From contig CM057482.1 in the NCBI GenBank assembly GCA_030035585.1, positions 46,481,501-46,545,500 on the forward strand: 64,000 nt of DNA, read 5' to 3'. Origin of the DNA: Dugong dugon. Lineage: Eukaryota; Chordata; Mammalia; Sirenia; Dugongidae. Positions 32,685 to 43,142 of this stretch are shown here, one piece after another. The translations under genes were made by a program, and so were the position numbers. Each line of letters begins with the position of its first letter. Within the stretch, counting starts at the first letter, position 1. The notes below the pieces were generated by a model. It saw only the letters and a list, made by a program, of their open reading frames with translations, did not search any database and was not told the origin of the DNA.

Positions 32685-34432
32685 TGCAGTCATTCTTAAC
32701 TATTTTTTACACCATGGACCCCTCTGGCTATTTTGTGAAACCTATGGACCTCTTCTCAGAATGTTATTGTTGTTAGGTGCCGTCAAGTCAGTTCTGATTC
32801 ATAGTGACCCTATGCACCACAGAACGAAACACTGCCTGATCCCGCACTGTGCTCATGACTGTTGCTATACGCGAGCCCACTGTTGCAGCTACTGTGTCAA
32901 TCCATCTTGTTAAGAGTCTTCCTGTTTTTCACTGACCCTGTACTTTGCCAAGCATGATGTCCTTCTCCAGTGACTGATACCTCCTGACAACATGTCCAAA
33001 GTATGTAAGACGTAGTCTCGCCATTCTTGCTTCTAAGGAGCATTCTGATTTTACTTCTTCCAAGACAGATTTATTCTTTCTTTTGGCGGTCCATGGTATA
33101 CTCAATATTCTTCACCAACACCACAATTCAAAGGCTTCAATTCTTCTTTGGTCTTCCTTATTCATTGTCCAGCTTTCGCATGCATATGATGTGATTGAAA
33201 ATACCATGGCTTGGGTCAGATGTACTTTAGTCTTCAAGGTGACATCTTTGCTTTTTAACACTTTAAAGAGGTCTTTTGCAACAGATTTGCCCAATGCAAT
33301 ACATCCTTCGATTTCTTGACTGCTGCTTCCATGGGTGTTGATTGTAGATCCAAGTAGAATGAAATCCTTGACAACTTCAATCTTTTCTCCATTTATCATG
33401 ATGTAGCTTATTGGTCCAGTTGTGAGGATTTTTGTTTTCTTTATGTTGAGATGTAATCCATACGGAAGGCTGTGGTGTTTAATCATTATCAGTAAGTGCT
33501 TCAAGTCCTCTTCACTTTCAGCAAGCAAGGTTGTGTCATCTGCATAACTCAGATTGTTAATGAGTCTTCCTCTAATCCTGATGCCCTCTTCTTCTTCATA
33601 TAGTCCAGCTTCTTAGATTATTTGCTCAGCACACAGATTGAATAGGCATGGTGAAAGGATACAACCCTCTCGCACATCTTTCCTGACTTTTAAACACACA
33701 GTATCCCCTTTTTCTGTTCAAACAACTGCCTCTTGATATATGTACATGTTCCTCGTGAGCACAATTAAGTGTTCTGGAATTCCCATTCTTTGCAATGTTA
33801 TCCATAATTTGTAACTATCCACACAGTCGAATGCCTTTGCATAGTCAATAAGACACAGGTAAACGTCTTTCTGGTATTCTCTGCTTTCAGGCAGGATCCA
33901 TCTGACATTAACAATGATATCCCCTGGTTCCACATCCTCTTCTGAATCTGGCCTGAATTTCTGGCAGTTCCCTGTCGATATACTGCTGCAGCCACTTCTC
34001 AGAATAGCATTTTTGAAATGCACAAAGTAAAGTCCATTATAGTGGATATAGTTATGAAATATTTTAAAATAAACTTGTGCTATGTTAATATGTGTGCTTC
34101 TTAATTAATGCATTAAATAACGAGATCTAGCAGTGGGTCTAATAACTACAAGTGCAGAGTGGTACTAAGTATAAATGATACTCTAAGATATATGCAACAA
34201 TTGTACTGTGATCTGAATATATCTATACTTCCTTTTGGTAACAATGTTGAGGCACTGTTAATATTACTGTGGTTTGTTGCCAATATGCATTATGGAAGGA
34301 AATGCTAAGTTTCAGTCAGAGGTTAGTGGAACTAAACAGGCAATTGCTGTCTCATTCAAGTTCATGGACCCCTAATTTCTGTGCATGGACCTGTTGGGGG
34401 TCTGTGGACTCAAGGTAAGAATCCTTCTTTTA
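32685..34432 (+). mobile_element. hAT (Charlie-like) MITE, split by an RTE
   Basis: The left end (CAGTCATTCTTAACTATT, CACCATGGACCCCTCTGG) and the right end (GTCTGTGGACTCAAGGTAAG then AATCC) are imperfect inverted termini. The internal part 34006-34400 (TTAATGCATTAAATAACGAG, ACTGTGGTTTGTTGCC) belongs to a widespread placental MITE that I do not name. The RTE at 32763-33994 interrupts it. Confidence 0.75.
32763..33994 (-). mobile_element. RTE (BovB-like) LINE, 5'-truncated, 11-bp TSD
   Basis: CTTCTCAGAAT repeats exactly at 32752-32762 and 33995-34005. The minus strand encodes the reverse transcriptase. 33718-34023 holds CLIDYAKAFDCVD (the motif A region with the catalytic Asp) and SYKLWITLQRMGIPEHL. 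33112-33528 holds AESEEDLKHLL, YGLHLNIKKTKIL, a QAMVFSITSYACESW-type stretch and the ELWCW end. A gap of about 190 bases between the frames, with a stop, covers the motif B-C region. The 3' end at 32763 carries the hairpin tail shared with AfroSINE. Confidence 0.92.
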
Positions 34433-35239
34433 ATGAGTAGAAACTTGAGCACCCAGGAAGTGTGAATTTTTCACAATTTGTTAAGGTTGTGAAACGGCAA
34501 TGATTTTATTTGAATCTGCCATGAGAGTGGTGCGGTATCATGGGGCTAGTTTAGGGGCATGAGGGGAAAATAGTGTACACAGTACAACTGAAAGTATCCT
34601 TCAGGCCAAGATGGGTCTTCCCTCTGTGGTTCCCAGACCAAAGAAGTTCCCTCCCAAAGCTGAGGAGTCTATCTGTCAAATGGCTTCTTGTTTAACTCCC
34701 TTTCTGACTCTCAAGTCACATCACTCAAAATTGACAAATTGGGCAGGCCTGCTGTTTGTTTTTGCCTCTGGTTCTTAAGCTGGGCCACAAACCCTTGAAT
34801 ATGTGAATACACAGTTCTGTTCCTGTCCAGTGCATCTCAACCAGAAAGTCATTGTAATTTTTGGGTTTGTTCCCATACTCCCTCCAAATGTCATTAGTCA
34901 TATCCTCCTTCCCATTTCTGCCTTGAATAGGCGGTCATTATGATGAAGCCAGATTCGTTCAGAATTCCATGAGAACCACAGTGTCAGGCCATCACAGCTC
35001 TGGAACTGGAAATGGAAAAGGCTGTGATCTGGGGCTGGCTGGCATGGTCCCTGTGAGTCATTATGGAAATACTGTCCCCGGATGCTTCTGAGAAGGACTG
35101 AGGAGCTGGTGAGTCCATCTGTCAGATGAGAGACTGACCCCTTGACATCTTAAAACATTCCAGAATATGTGGGATGTTGGGCTTTCCATCTGGTATCCTG
35201 GTTACATTAAAATTTGGGTTATTTTATTCTATTTTTGGC
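34433..35239. other. Unassigned intergenic DNA
   Basis: I see no gene or nameable repeat in this stretch. Confidence 0.5.
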
Positions 35240-35500
35240 TCTCTTGCAGTTTTCAAGTAGTAAAAAAAATAATACTTTTTTTGGATTACAAAAATAATAC
35301 ATATTCATTGTACAAAAATTGAAAAAGGCAGAAAAACACCAAGAAAAATATTCCACCACCCAGAGATATAGATTTTTTTTTTTGAGATGTTGCTCTTTCT
35401 TTAAGATATTATTTGGATTATGCTGTATATAATATTTTTGTAAGCTGTGTTTTAATAATAATGGTATAACCCAGACACTTCCTGTTTTAAAATTATAAAA
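35240..35500. mobile_element. Old LINE 3'-region-like fragment
   Basis: Phrases such as AATAATACATATTCATTGTA and CCACCACCCAGAGATATAG are typical of old L1M-type 3' regions. Orientation and subfamily are uncertain. Similar material is near 53965-54375. Confidence 0.45.
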
Positions 35501-35514
35501 TCATATCATTTTTG

Positions 35515-35590
35515 CCATTGTTGTTGTTGTTAACTACCATCAAGTTGGTCCCCAACTCATGGCAACCTTATACACAATAGGATTGAATCA
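35515..35590 (-). mobile_element. AfroSINE/RTE tail fragment, antisense
   Basis: It contains GTTGTTGTTGTTAACTACC, ATCAAGTTGGTCCCCAACTC and ATGGCAACC, the complement of the shared tail. It abuts the next SINE. Confidence 0.7.
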
Positions 35591-35830
35591 TTGTGATCAG
35601 TGGTGGAATTCTCATCTTCCATGCAGAAGACCTGGGTTCGATTCCCAGCCAGTGAGCCTCAAGTGCAGCTACTACACATCTGTCACTGAAGACTTGTGTG
35701 TTGCTATGATGCTGAACAGGTTTCAGCAGAGCTTCCAGACTAAGATGGACTAGGAAGAAAGTCCTAGTGATCTGCTTCTGAAAAACCAGGCAATGAAAAT
35801 CCTATGGATTTTTTGCCCTAAAGGGGACCT
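35591..35830 (+). mobile_element. tRNA-Gly-headed SINE
   Basis: The head starts at GATCAGTGGTGGAATTCTC with B box GGTTCGATTCC near 35635. The body contains CACTGAAGACTTGTGTGTTG, CTTCCAGACTAAGATGGAC and CTAGTGATCTGCTTCTG. The hairpin tail is missing. Confidence 0.85.
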
Positions 35831-36125
35831 TAGATAAAACTATCTAGTCCAACACATTCTTTTTAAAAACAAGGAATATGAAATCCCTCAAAGGTAAGCA
35901 ATTTGCCCGAGGCTCACTAGTTCATCAGCCACTCTGCTTCTTCATGACCTGCCCATGTTCTGTCTGTGCTCATCTTCAGACAAGAGCTGAACTGGCTCTG
36001 GCCTCTCTGCCTCTTGGCCCTGAGGAAATGCATATGAGTTCCTGGAGTTACTGAGCAAGAAATTTGCCTCTGCCCTAGCTCCTGAGTTAAGGAACTATCT
36101 AACTAGTTTTCATTCCCTATAGTAA

Positions 36126-36275
36126 AGCCCTGGTGGCACAGTGATTAAGAGTTCAGGCTGTTAACCAAAAGGTTAGAGATTTGAATCCACCAGCTGCTCC
36201 TTGGAAACTCCCTGTCCTACAGGGTCACAATGAGTCAGAATCAATTTGATGGCGATGGGTTTGGTTTTTTGTATA
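36126..36275 (+). mobile_element. AfroSINE (short)
   Basis: AAGCCCTGGTGGCACAGTG through CACCAGCTGCTCCTTGGAA to GGTTTGGTTTTTTG is present, with a small deletion in the middle (the segment normally giving GGGGCAGTTCTACTC is lost). Confidence 0.92.
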
Positions 36276-36391
36276 CAAAAGCTTAAACTCTGAAAAAAAA
36301 GATTTTGATAATGTGGAAATTTAAATAAAAGAAAGCATTAAAAATTCTGCATGAGTTTTCCACTTACAAAGTCTAAACTCTTTAAAAATCC

Positions 36392-36592
36392 AGTTGCCAT
36401 CGAGTCAGTTTTGACTCGATGGCAACCCCACATTTGTCAGAATAGAACCGTGCTCCATAGGGCTTTCAATGGCTGTTTTTCAGAACTAAGTCACTAGGCC
36501 TTTCTTATGAAGAGCCCCTGGGTAAACTTGAACCGCCAACCTTTTGGTTAGCAGCTGAACACGTGAACCATTTGCATTACCCAAGGACTCTG
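36392..36592 (-). mobile_element. AfroSINE (longer variant) with extended tail hairpin, antisense
   Basis: The plus strand starts with a perfect 15-bp inverted repeat (GTTGCCATCGAGTCA, four-base loop GTTT, TGACTCGATGGCAAC) made from the tail. It continues through CATAGGGCTTTCAATGGC and AGTCACTAGGCCTTTCTT to the head complement ACCTTTTGGTTAGCAGCTG. Confidence 0.9.
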
Positions 36593-36744
36593 ATAAAACA
36601 ATAGGAAGATATTCTGCTGGAAGAACTCAGGAAGAGTTCTCAGGAAATAAATAATAAAACCATCATGGAAATTGAAACAAACATAAGGGAGAAGATAGAA
36701 TAAGGGATAAAGAGAGTAAAAATGAGAAAAACAAACAAATGAAG

Positions 36745-36988
36745 TGGAAGTGCTTGAAGTTATGCTGCTATAAGTCAAGGAATACCTACAGCCACCAGAG
36801 GCTGGAAGAGACAAGGAACTGATTCTCCTGCAGAATAACTGGGTCCTATTAACTCCTTGATTTTAGCCCAGTGAAACTGATTTTGGACTTCTGACCTCCA
36901 GAACTGTGAGAGGAATAAGTTCCTATTGTTTTAAGCTACCCAGTCTATAGTCATTTGCAGCAGCAGCCGCAGGAAATGACTATAGATG
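36745..36988 (+). mobile_element. MLT1-like LTR 3' half
   Basis: The order GGCTGGAAGAGACAAGGAAC, CTTGATTTTAGCCCAGTGAA, GGACTTCTGACCTCCAGAAC then TGTGAGAGGAATAAG, and a CAGCAGCCGCAGGAAATGAC-like end matches MaLR MLT1 LTRs. No 5' half is recognised. Confidence 0.75.
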
Positions 36989-37228
36989 GATTAAAGAACA
37001 AAATAAAACTAGTAAATAATTAGAAGGAAATGTGGGGAATATGTTTATGAAGGTGTTCTTAAGCAAGATCCATACTCAAGAATCTATAAAGAAGATGATT
37101 GATATGTCTGACCACATAAAAATATATTTTTTTGGTACCACAAAAGGAAGTATCCAAAAGTCAAAATATAAGGATAGACTGGAATAAGATATGTCAACAC
37201 AAATACAGAAAAAGGATTATATCTAGAC

Positions 37229-37440
37229 CAATGCTGTCCAATAGAACTTTCTACAATGATGCAAATGTTCTCTATCTGTGCTGCCCAATACGAAAGCCAT
37301 TAGCCACGTGTAGTCATTAGGCACTTGAAATGTAGCCAGTCTGATTGAGGAACTAAATTTTAAATTTTACTTAATTAAAATAATTTAAATTAAAATAGAC
37401 AAATCTGGCTGGTGGTGATCCATATTGGTCAGTGCAGATC
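37229..37440 (+). mobile_element. DNA-transposon MITE with inverted ends
   Basis: The left part (CAATGCTGTCCAATAGAAC, TTTCTACAATGATGCAAATG, CTGTGCTGCCCAATACG) and the right part (GGCTGGTGGTGATCCATATT, GGTCAGTGC) are typical of a common placental MITE with near-palindromic ends. The family is not named. Confidence 0.6.
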
Positions 37441-37634
37441 TAGAATACGTAAAGAACTCTAACAGATAGATATAGAAAACGATAAACAGTAAACAAACTA
37501 GTCAAGAATATAAACAGGTAAATCACAGTTAGTACAAATGAAATACTAACGGTTAGTAAATATGTAAAAAACAGTCAATTCCCTTCCTTATTAATTAAGG
37601 AAATGCAAATTTAAATAACAATTAAAAAAAAAAA

Positions 37635-37842
37635 CAAAAATTGTTGTCATCGAGTCAATTCTAACTCATGGGGACCCCGTGTGACAGAATAGAACTACCC
37701 CATGGGGTTTTCTTGTCTATAATCTTTATGGAAGCAGATTACTAGGCCTTTCTTCCATGGTGCTGCTGGGTGGTTTTGAAACCCTAACCATTAGGTTAGT
37801 AGTTGATCACAAACTGCTGGCACCACCAAAGGACCTAAATTG
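37635..37842 (-). mobile_element. AfroSINE (longer variant), antisense
   Basis: The plus strand goes from the tail complement (TTGTCATCGAGTCAATTCTA) through GGAAGCAGATTACTAGGCC to the head complement (CTGGCACCACCAAAGGACC). Confidence 0.87.
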
Positions 37843-38338
37843 CAATAAGATATTCTTTTTTGGTAACAATTTTAGAATTTGTTAATATCCAGAGTTGGTG
37901 AAAGTAAAGGAAAATGGAAACTCTTTTTCACTCTTGGTAGGACTGTAAATTGAAATAATCCTTTTGATGGGTAATTTAGCACTAGCTATCAAATTTTAAA
38001 TGTGTGTAACCTTAATTAGCAATTACCAATATTTTTACTGGCAATACATTCATTGTAAAATTCACCTAGAATAAAAAATACATGAAAAAAACCAAGAATC
38101 ATTTTGAAAAAGAAAAACAATATGGAAAGGAAGGAGGCTTTTGCCCCACCAGATGTCTTTTCTTAGAGAAATACTAAACGACAAAGAAGCATAGATTAGA
38201 ATATTCATTACTCTAATTCAAGTTTTGATGATGTTACGGAGCAACTTGAACTCACCTACTGCTGGAGGGAGTGCAAATTGGTAGAATCAATTAGGAAAAG
38301 TGTTTGGCAGTATCTGTAAAAGCTAAAGATATATATAC

Positions 38339-41075
38339 CCTGTTATTGTTATGGGCCCTTGAGTCAGTTCTGACTCATAGCGTGCGACCCTATGTACAAC
38401 AGAATGAAACACTGCCTGGTCCTGTGCCACCCTGACAATTGTTGTTATGCTCGAGCCCATTGTTGCAGCCCCAATGTCAATCCATCTCATTGAGGGTCTT
38501 CTTCTTTTTTGCTGACCCTCTGCTTTACCAAGTATGATGTCCTTCTTCGGGGACTGGTTCCTCCTGATAAGATGTCCAAAGTATGTGAAATGAAGTCTCG
38601 CCACCTTGCTTCTAAGGAGCATTCTTCCAAGACAGATTTGTTTGTTCTTCTGGCAGTCCATGGTATATTCAATATTCTTCATCAACACCATAATTCAAAG
38701 GCATCGATTCTTCTTCAGTCTTCCTTGTTCATTGTCCAGCTTTCATGTTCATATGAGACAATTGAAAATACCATGGCTTGGGTCAGGTGCACTTTAGTCC
38801 TAAAGGTGACATCTTTGCTTTTTAACACTTTAAAGAGGTCTTTTGCAGCAGATTTGCCCAGTGCAATACTTCCTTTGATTTCTTGACTGCTGCTTCCATG
38901 GTGTTGATTGTGGATCCAAGTAAAATGAAATCCTTGACAACTTCAACCTTTTCTCCATTTATCATGATGTCGCTTATTGGTCCAGCTGTGAGGAGTTTTG
39001 TTTTCTTTATGTTGCAGTGTAATCCACACTGAAAATTGTAGTCTTTAATCATCATCAGTAAGAGCTTCAAGTCCTCTTCACTTTCAGCAAACAAAGTTGT
39101 GTCAACTACGTAACTCAGGTTGTTAATGAGTCTTCCTCCAATCCTGATGCCCTCTTCTTCACATAGTACAGCTTCTCAGATTATCTGCTCAGCATGGTGA
39201 AGACACTACCATGACGCACACCTTTCCTGACTTTAAACCATGCAGTATCCGCTTGTTCTGTCCAAACAACTGCCTCTTGATCTATGTACAGGTTCCTCTT
39301 GAGCACAATTAAGTGTTCTGGAATCCCCATTCTTCACAATGTTATCCATAATTCGTTATGATCCACACAGTTGAATATCTTTACATAGTCAATAAAACAC
39401 AGGTAAATATCTTTCTAGTTTCTCTGCTTTCAGCCAAGATCCAGGTGACATCAGCAATGCTATCTCTTGTTCCACATCCTCTTTTGAATCTGGCCTGAAT
39501 TTCTGGCAGTTCCCTGCTGCAGCCACATTTGAATGACCTTCAGCAAAATTTTTATTTGCATGTGATATTAATGATATTTTTCAATGATTTCCTCATTTGG
39601 TTGGATCACATTTCTTGGGAATAGGCATAAATATAGATCTCTTCCAGTCAGTTGGCCAGGTAGCCATCTTCCAAATTTCTTGGCATAGACAAGTGAGCAC
39701 TTCCAGCACTACATCCATTTGTTGAAACATCTCAATTGGTGTTCCCTCAATTCCTGGAGCCCTGTTTTTCTCCAATGCATTTAGTGCAGCTTGGACTTCT
39801 TCCTTTAGTGCCATGGGTTCCTGATGATATGCTGCCTCCTGAAATGTTTGAACATCTACCAATCTTTTTGGTATAATGACTCTGTGTATTCCTTCCATCT
39901 TCTTTTGATGCTTCCTGAATCATTTAATATTTTCCCTGTTGTTGTTGTTGTGTGCTGTCGAGTTGATTCCGACTCACAGTGACCCTATAGGACACAGCAG
40001 AACTGCCCCACGGGGTTTCCAAGGGGCAGGTGGTGGATTCGAACTGCTATTTTCCCAGTAGAATCCTTCAATATTTCAACTCGAGGCTTGAATTTTTTCT
40101 TCAGTTCTTTCAGTATGAGAAATGCAGGTCTTTGCATATGTCATTATATTACTTTTACTTTGTCTTCTCAAGCTGCCCTTTGAAATCTTCTGTTCATCTC
40201 TTTTACTTCATCATTTCTTCCTTTTGCATTAGCTACTTGATGTTCAAGAGCAAGTTTCAGAGTCTCTTGTGACATCTATTTTTGATCTTTTCTTTCTTTC
40301 CTATCTTTTTAATGACCTCCTGCTTTCTTCATGTATGATGTCCTTGATGTCATTCCACAACTCGTCTGGTCTTCTTTGGTCATTAGTGTTCAATGTGTCA
40401 AATCTATTCTTGAGATGGTCTCTGAATTCAGGTAGAATATACTCATCGTCATACTTTGGCTCTCGTGGACTTGTTTTAATTTACTTCAGCTTCAACTTGA
40501 ACTTGCATATGAGCAATTGATGGCCTATTCTGCAGTCGGCCCCTGGCCTTGTTCTGACTGATGATACTGAGCTTCTGCATCGACTCTTTCCACAGATGTA
40601 GTCCATTTGATCCCTTTGTATTCCAGCTGGTGAGGATCACCTATATAGTCACCATTTATGTTGTTGAAAAAAGGTATTTGCAATGAAGTTGTTGGTCTTG
40701 TAAAATTCTATCACTCAATCTCCGGCATCGTATCTATCACCACTACCATATTTTCCAATTACCGATCCTTCTTCTTTGTTTCCAACTTTTGCATTCCAAT
40801 CACCAGTAATTATAGCTGCATCCTGACTGCATGTTCGATCAGTTCAGACTGCAGAAGTTGGTAAAAATCTTCAATTTCTTCATCTTTGGCCTTAGTGTTT
40901 GATGCATAAATTTGAATAATAGTCATATTAACTGGTCTTCCTTGTAGGTGTATGGATATTATCCTATCGCTGACAGTGTTGTACTTCAGGATAGATCTTG
41001 AAGTGTTCTTTTGGACAATGAATGCAATGCCATTCCTCTTCAATTTGTCATTCTTGGCATAGTATATGTACTCTA
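38339..41075 (-). mobile_element. RTE (BovB-like) LINE, longest copy, endonuclease to 3' end
   Basis: Read on the minus strand it begins inside the apurinic-type endonuclease (40810-41133: RNGIAFIVQK, ISIHLQGRPVNMTIIQIYAS). It continues through a linker (40270-40520) and the start of the reverse transcriptase (39593-39898: KNRAPGIEGTPIEMFQQMD, WPTDWKRSIFMPIPKKCD), has damaged core motifs around 39200-39500, and then 38822-39094 (FAESEEDLKLLLMM, LHCNIKKTKLL) and 38323-38691 (HFTYFGHLIRR, GEGQ-like basic stretch, MRWIDIGAA). Stops and frameshifts kill it. An AfroSINE interrupts it at 39937-40047. The 5' breakpoint near 41075 is approximate. Confidence 0.9.
39937..40047 (-). mobile_element. AfroSINE (5'-truncated) inside RTE, 9-bp TSD
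   Basis: TATTTTCCC repeats exactly at 39928-39936 and 40048-40056. The plus strand shows the tail complement (GTCGAGTTGATTCCGACTC) then CCACGGGGTTTCCAAGGGG and ends at GGATTCGAACTGC, so the left part of the tRNA-like head is absent. Confidence 0.93.
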
Positions 41076-41669
41076 GAAATATACTAAACAGATATGCATA
41101 TATAGTTGCACCAAAAGACATATATAAAAACATTCATAGCACCAGCATTTGTAATAGCCTCAACTGGTAACTCTCCAAATGTCCATCAATAGTATCATGT
41201 ATGAATAAATTATAACATATTTATACAATGGAAAACTCTATAGTAATGAAAATGAGTGAGCTCCTGTTACATACAATAACATAAACAATTCTCACAAATA
41301 TAATGTTGAGTAAAACAAGCAAGATACATTAGAATGAATTCCAAATGATTCCATTTACATAAATTTCACAAACAGGCAAAACTAACCTAGGGTTTTGGAA
41401 GTCAGGATAACGGTTCTCTTTAGGAAAGGGGAGCAGCGACTAGGAGTGGCAGCTGTCCCACTGGGGTGACCCACACTTACAGTGTTTGGGTCCTGGTCCT
41501 TTTGGAGAAGTGGGGCCTATTTTCCAGTGGTCCACCTCCCACTGGATACTGCATCAGAAGGAGAGATTTATTTCTCCCTAGCTCAATTACTCCTGAGACT
41601 CACGTGTTGAAAATCAGGAGCTTGATCTGTTCTGGCTCAAGGCTTCCCTGCTTTACTTCACTTAGTGAG

Positions 41670-42066
41670 TATTGTGAATCAAATTGTGTCCTCCACCCCA
41701 AAATTTATTTTGGAATTCTAACCCCTATACCTGTGGATGTAATCCTGTTTGGAAATAGGATTTTCTTCATTATGTTAATTAGATTATATCAAATTAGGAT
41801 GGGTTCTAAATCTAATCGCTTCGGAGTTATAAAAAGAGAAGATTAGACACAGGGAGATGCACACAGGGGAAGACAGATGCCATGTAAGGATTGTCTATAA
41901 GCCAAAAACCAAGGACTACCCAGGACTACGTACAAGGAAAGAATTGACAAGGCTGCAGCCTTGATTTGGTCTTTCAGCTTTCAGAACTGTGAGAAAATAT
42001 ATTTCTGTTCTTTAGAGCCACCCACTTGTGGTATCTCCGTTACAGCAGCACTCAGAAACTAAGACA
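41670..42066 (+). mobile_element. Solo LTR, MaLR-like, 5-bp TSD
   Basis: GTGAG lies at 41665-41669 and 42067-42071. The LTR start TATTGTGAATCAAATTGTG aligns base for base with the usual TGTTATG start if the first G has mutated to A. The end reads AGAAACTAAGACA. Internal phrases (ATTCTAACCCCTATACCTG, GCCACCCACTTGTGGTATC) match the LTR at 42732. Confidence 0.82.
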
Positions 42067-42731
42067 GTGAGGCTGAGTTAGAAATACCAGCAACTGAATC
42101 ATCTTGTTGTCAAGCGAGCAGTTCTCATATGGAGGCTTGTACAGGTATCTGACCAAATGAGGAAAGTGTTGAGATCTATGTCTGGCACACATTAAGCACT
42201 ATGAAGGTGTTTGCTTTAATTATTATTATGCCTTACATATCCAAATTTGACATTTCTCTCCCTTTTCTCAGCTCCATGGCAAGATAATCACATGTAGAAC
42301 TTCAAGAAATCCCTCTGCACACTGAAATTCCATAAAGTCCATGTCTTTTCTATACCCCATCATTTTAAAAAATGTTTATTTTGATTATAAAAGCTTCAAA
42401 GTTACAAAAAAGTACAGAAAATAACTTTACACATATTCACGGAGCTTTGACTTGATATTTTGCTGTATTTGCTTCAGAATATCTATTTTTTAAGTAGGCA
42501 GAAACAGCTAGTGTCCCTCTCTCAATTGCTCTTTTCTCCTTTTCTCCCTCCAATTCCAGAGGGTTTCAGTCTCCTGAAGTTAGCATGTGCCATCCCCAAT
42601 CCTGCTCTTAGACTTTTACTCTAAAGGCATCTACTCATAAACAATATGGAGCCCCAAGGCAATTTCTTAAAATATTAATTGAAAGTTGAAATAATTTACA
42701 ATTCTGATGATGATCTTTTTGAAATGTCTGC
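42067..42731. other. Mostly unassigned DNA between two LTRs
   Basis: A MIR-like tail (GTCTGGCACACATTAAGCAC) lies near 42180-42200, and an old-LINE-like patch near 42365-42480. There is no internal retroviral sequence between the LTRs, so they are not the two ends of one provirus. Confidence 0.5.
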
Positions 42732-43142
42732 TGTTATGGACTGAATTGAGTCCCCCTAAAATATGTATTGGCACCCTAACCCCTGTACCAGTGGATGTTA
42801 TCCCATTTGGGAATAGGCGTTTCTTTGTTATGTTAATAAGACCACATGAGAATAGGGTGTTTCTTAAACTAATGACTTTTGAGATATAAAAAGAGCAGAT
42901 TAGACACAGAGAGAAGCAAGCACAAATGGGGAAAAGACAGATGCCACATGGAGATTTCCAAGGAACTGAGGTAGGCAGAGGTTACAGAAGCTTAGACATG
43001 GATTTTCCCTCAGAACTGGTCTTGCCCTAGAGCCAGCGCCCTGATCCAGACTTCTAGCCTCCTGAACTGAGAAAAAATAAATTGCTGTTCGTTAAAGCCA
43101 CCCACTTGTATTTCTGTTACAGAGCACTAGACAACTAAGACA
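42732..43142 (+). mobile_element. Solo LTR, MaLR-like
   Basis: It starts TGTTATGGACTGAATTGAGT and ends ACAACTAAGACA. Internal phrases (CACCCTAACCCCTGTACCAG, AGAGCCAGCGCCCTGATCC, AAAGCCACCCACTTG) align with 41670-42066. The flanks TCTGC and CCTTT do not match, so no TSD survives. An A-run lies just outside at 43153-43168. Confidence 0.82.

Larger units (their letters stand above)
36989..41460 (+). mobile_element. Old L1 (L1M-type) split by MITE, SINE and RTE
   Basis: ORF2-derived text can be followed in sense orientation through 36989-37228 (ATAGATGGATTAAAGAAC), 37441-37630, 37843-38338 (CTCTTGGTAGGACTGTAAAT; TGGAGGGAGTGCAAATTGG) and 41076-41460 (CCAAATGTCCATCAATAGT; GAAGTCAGGATAACGGTTC). It may be more than one old insertion. 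Coding frames are gone. Confidence 0.72.

Noticed and set aside
33112..33528. 138-codon minus-strand open frame as a host gene
   Set aside because: It is the C-terminal part of an RTE reverse transcriptase, within an insertion bounded by a TSD.
2708..42066. LTRs at 2708 and 41670 as ends of one provirus
   Set aside because: Each has its own 5-bp TSD and they lie about 39 kb apart with unrelated DNA between.
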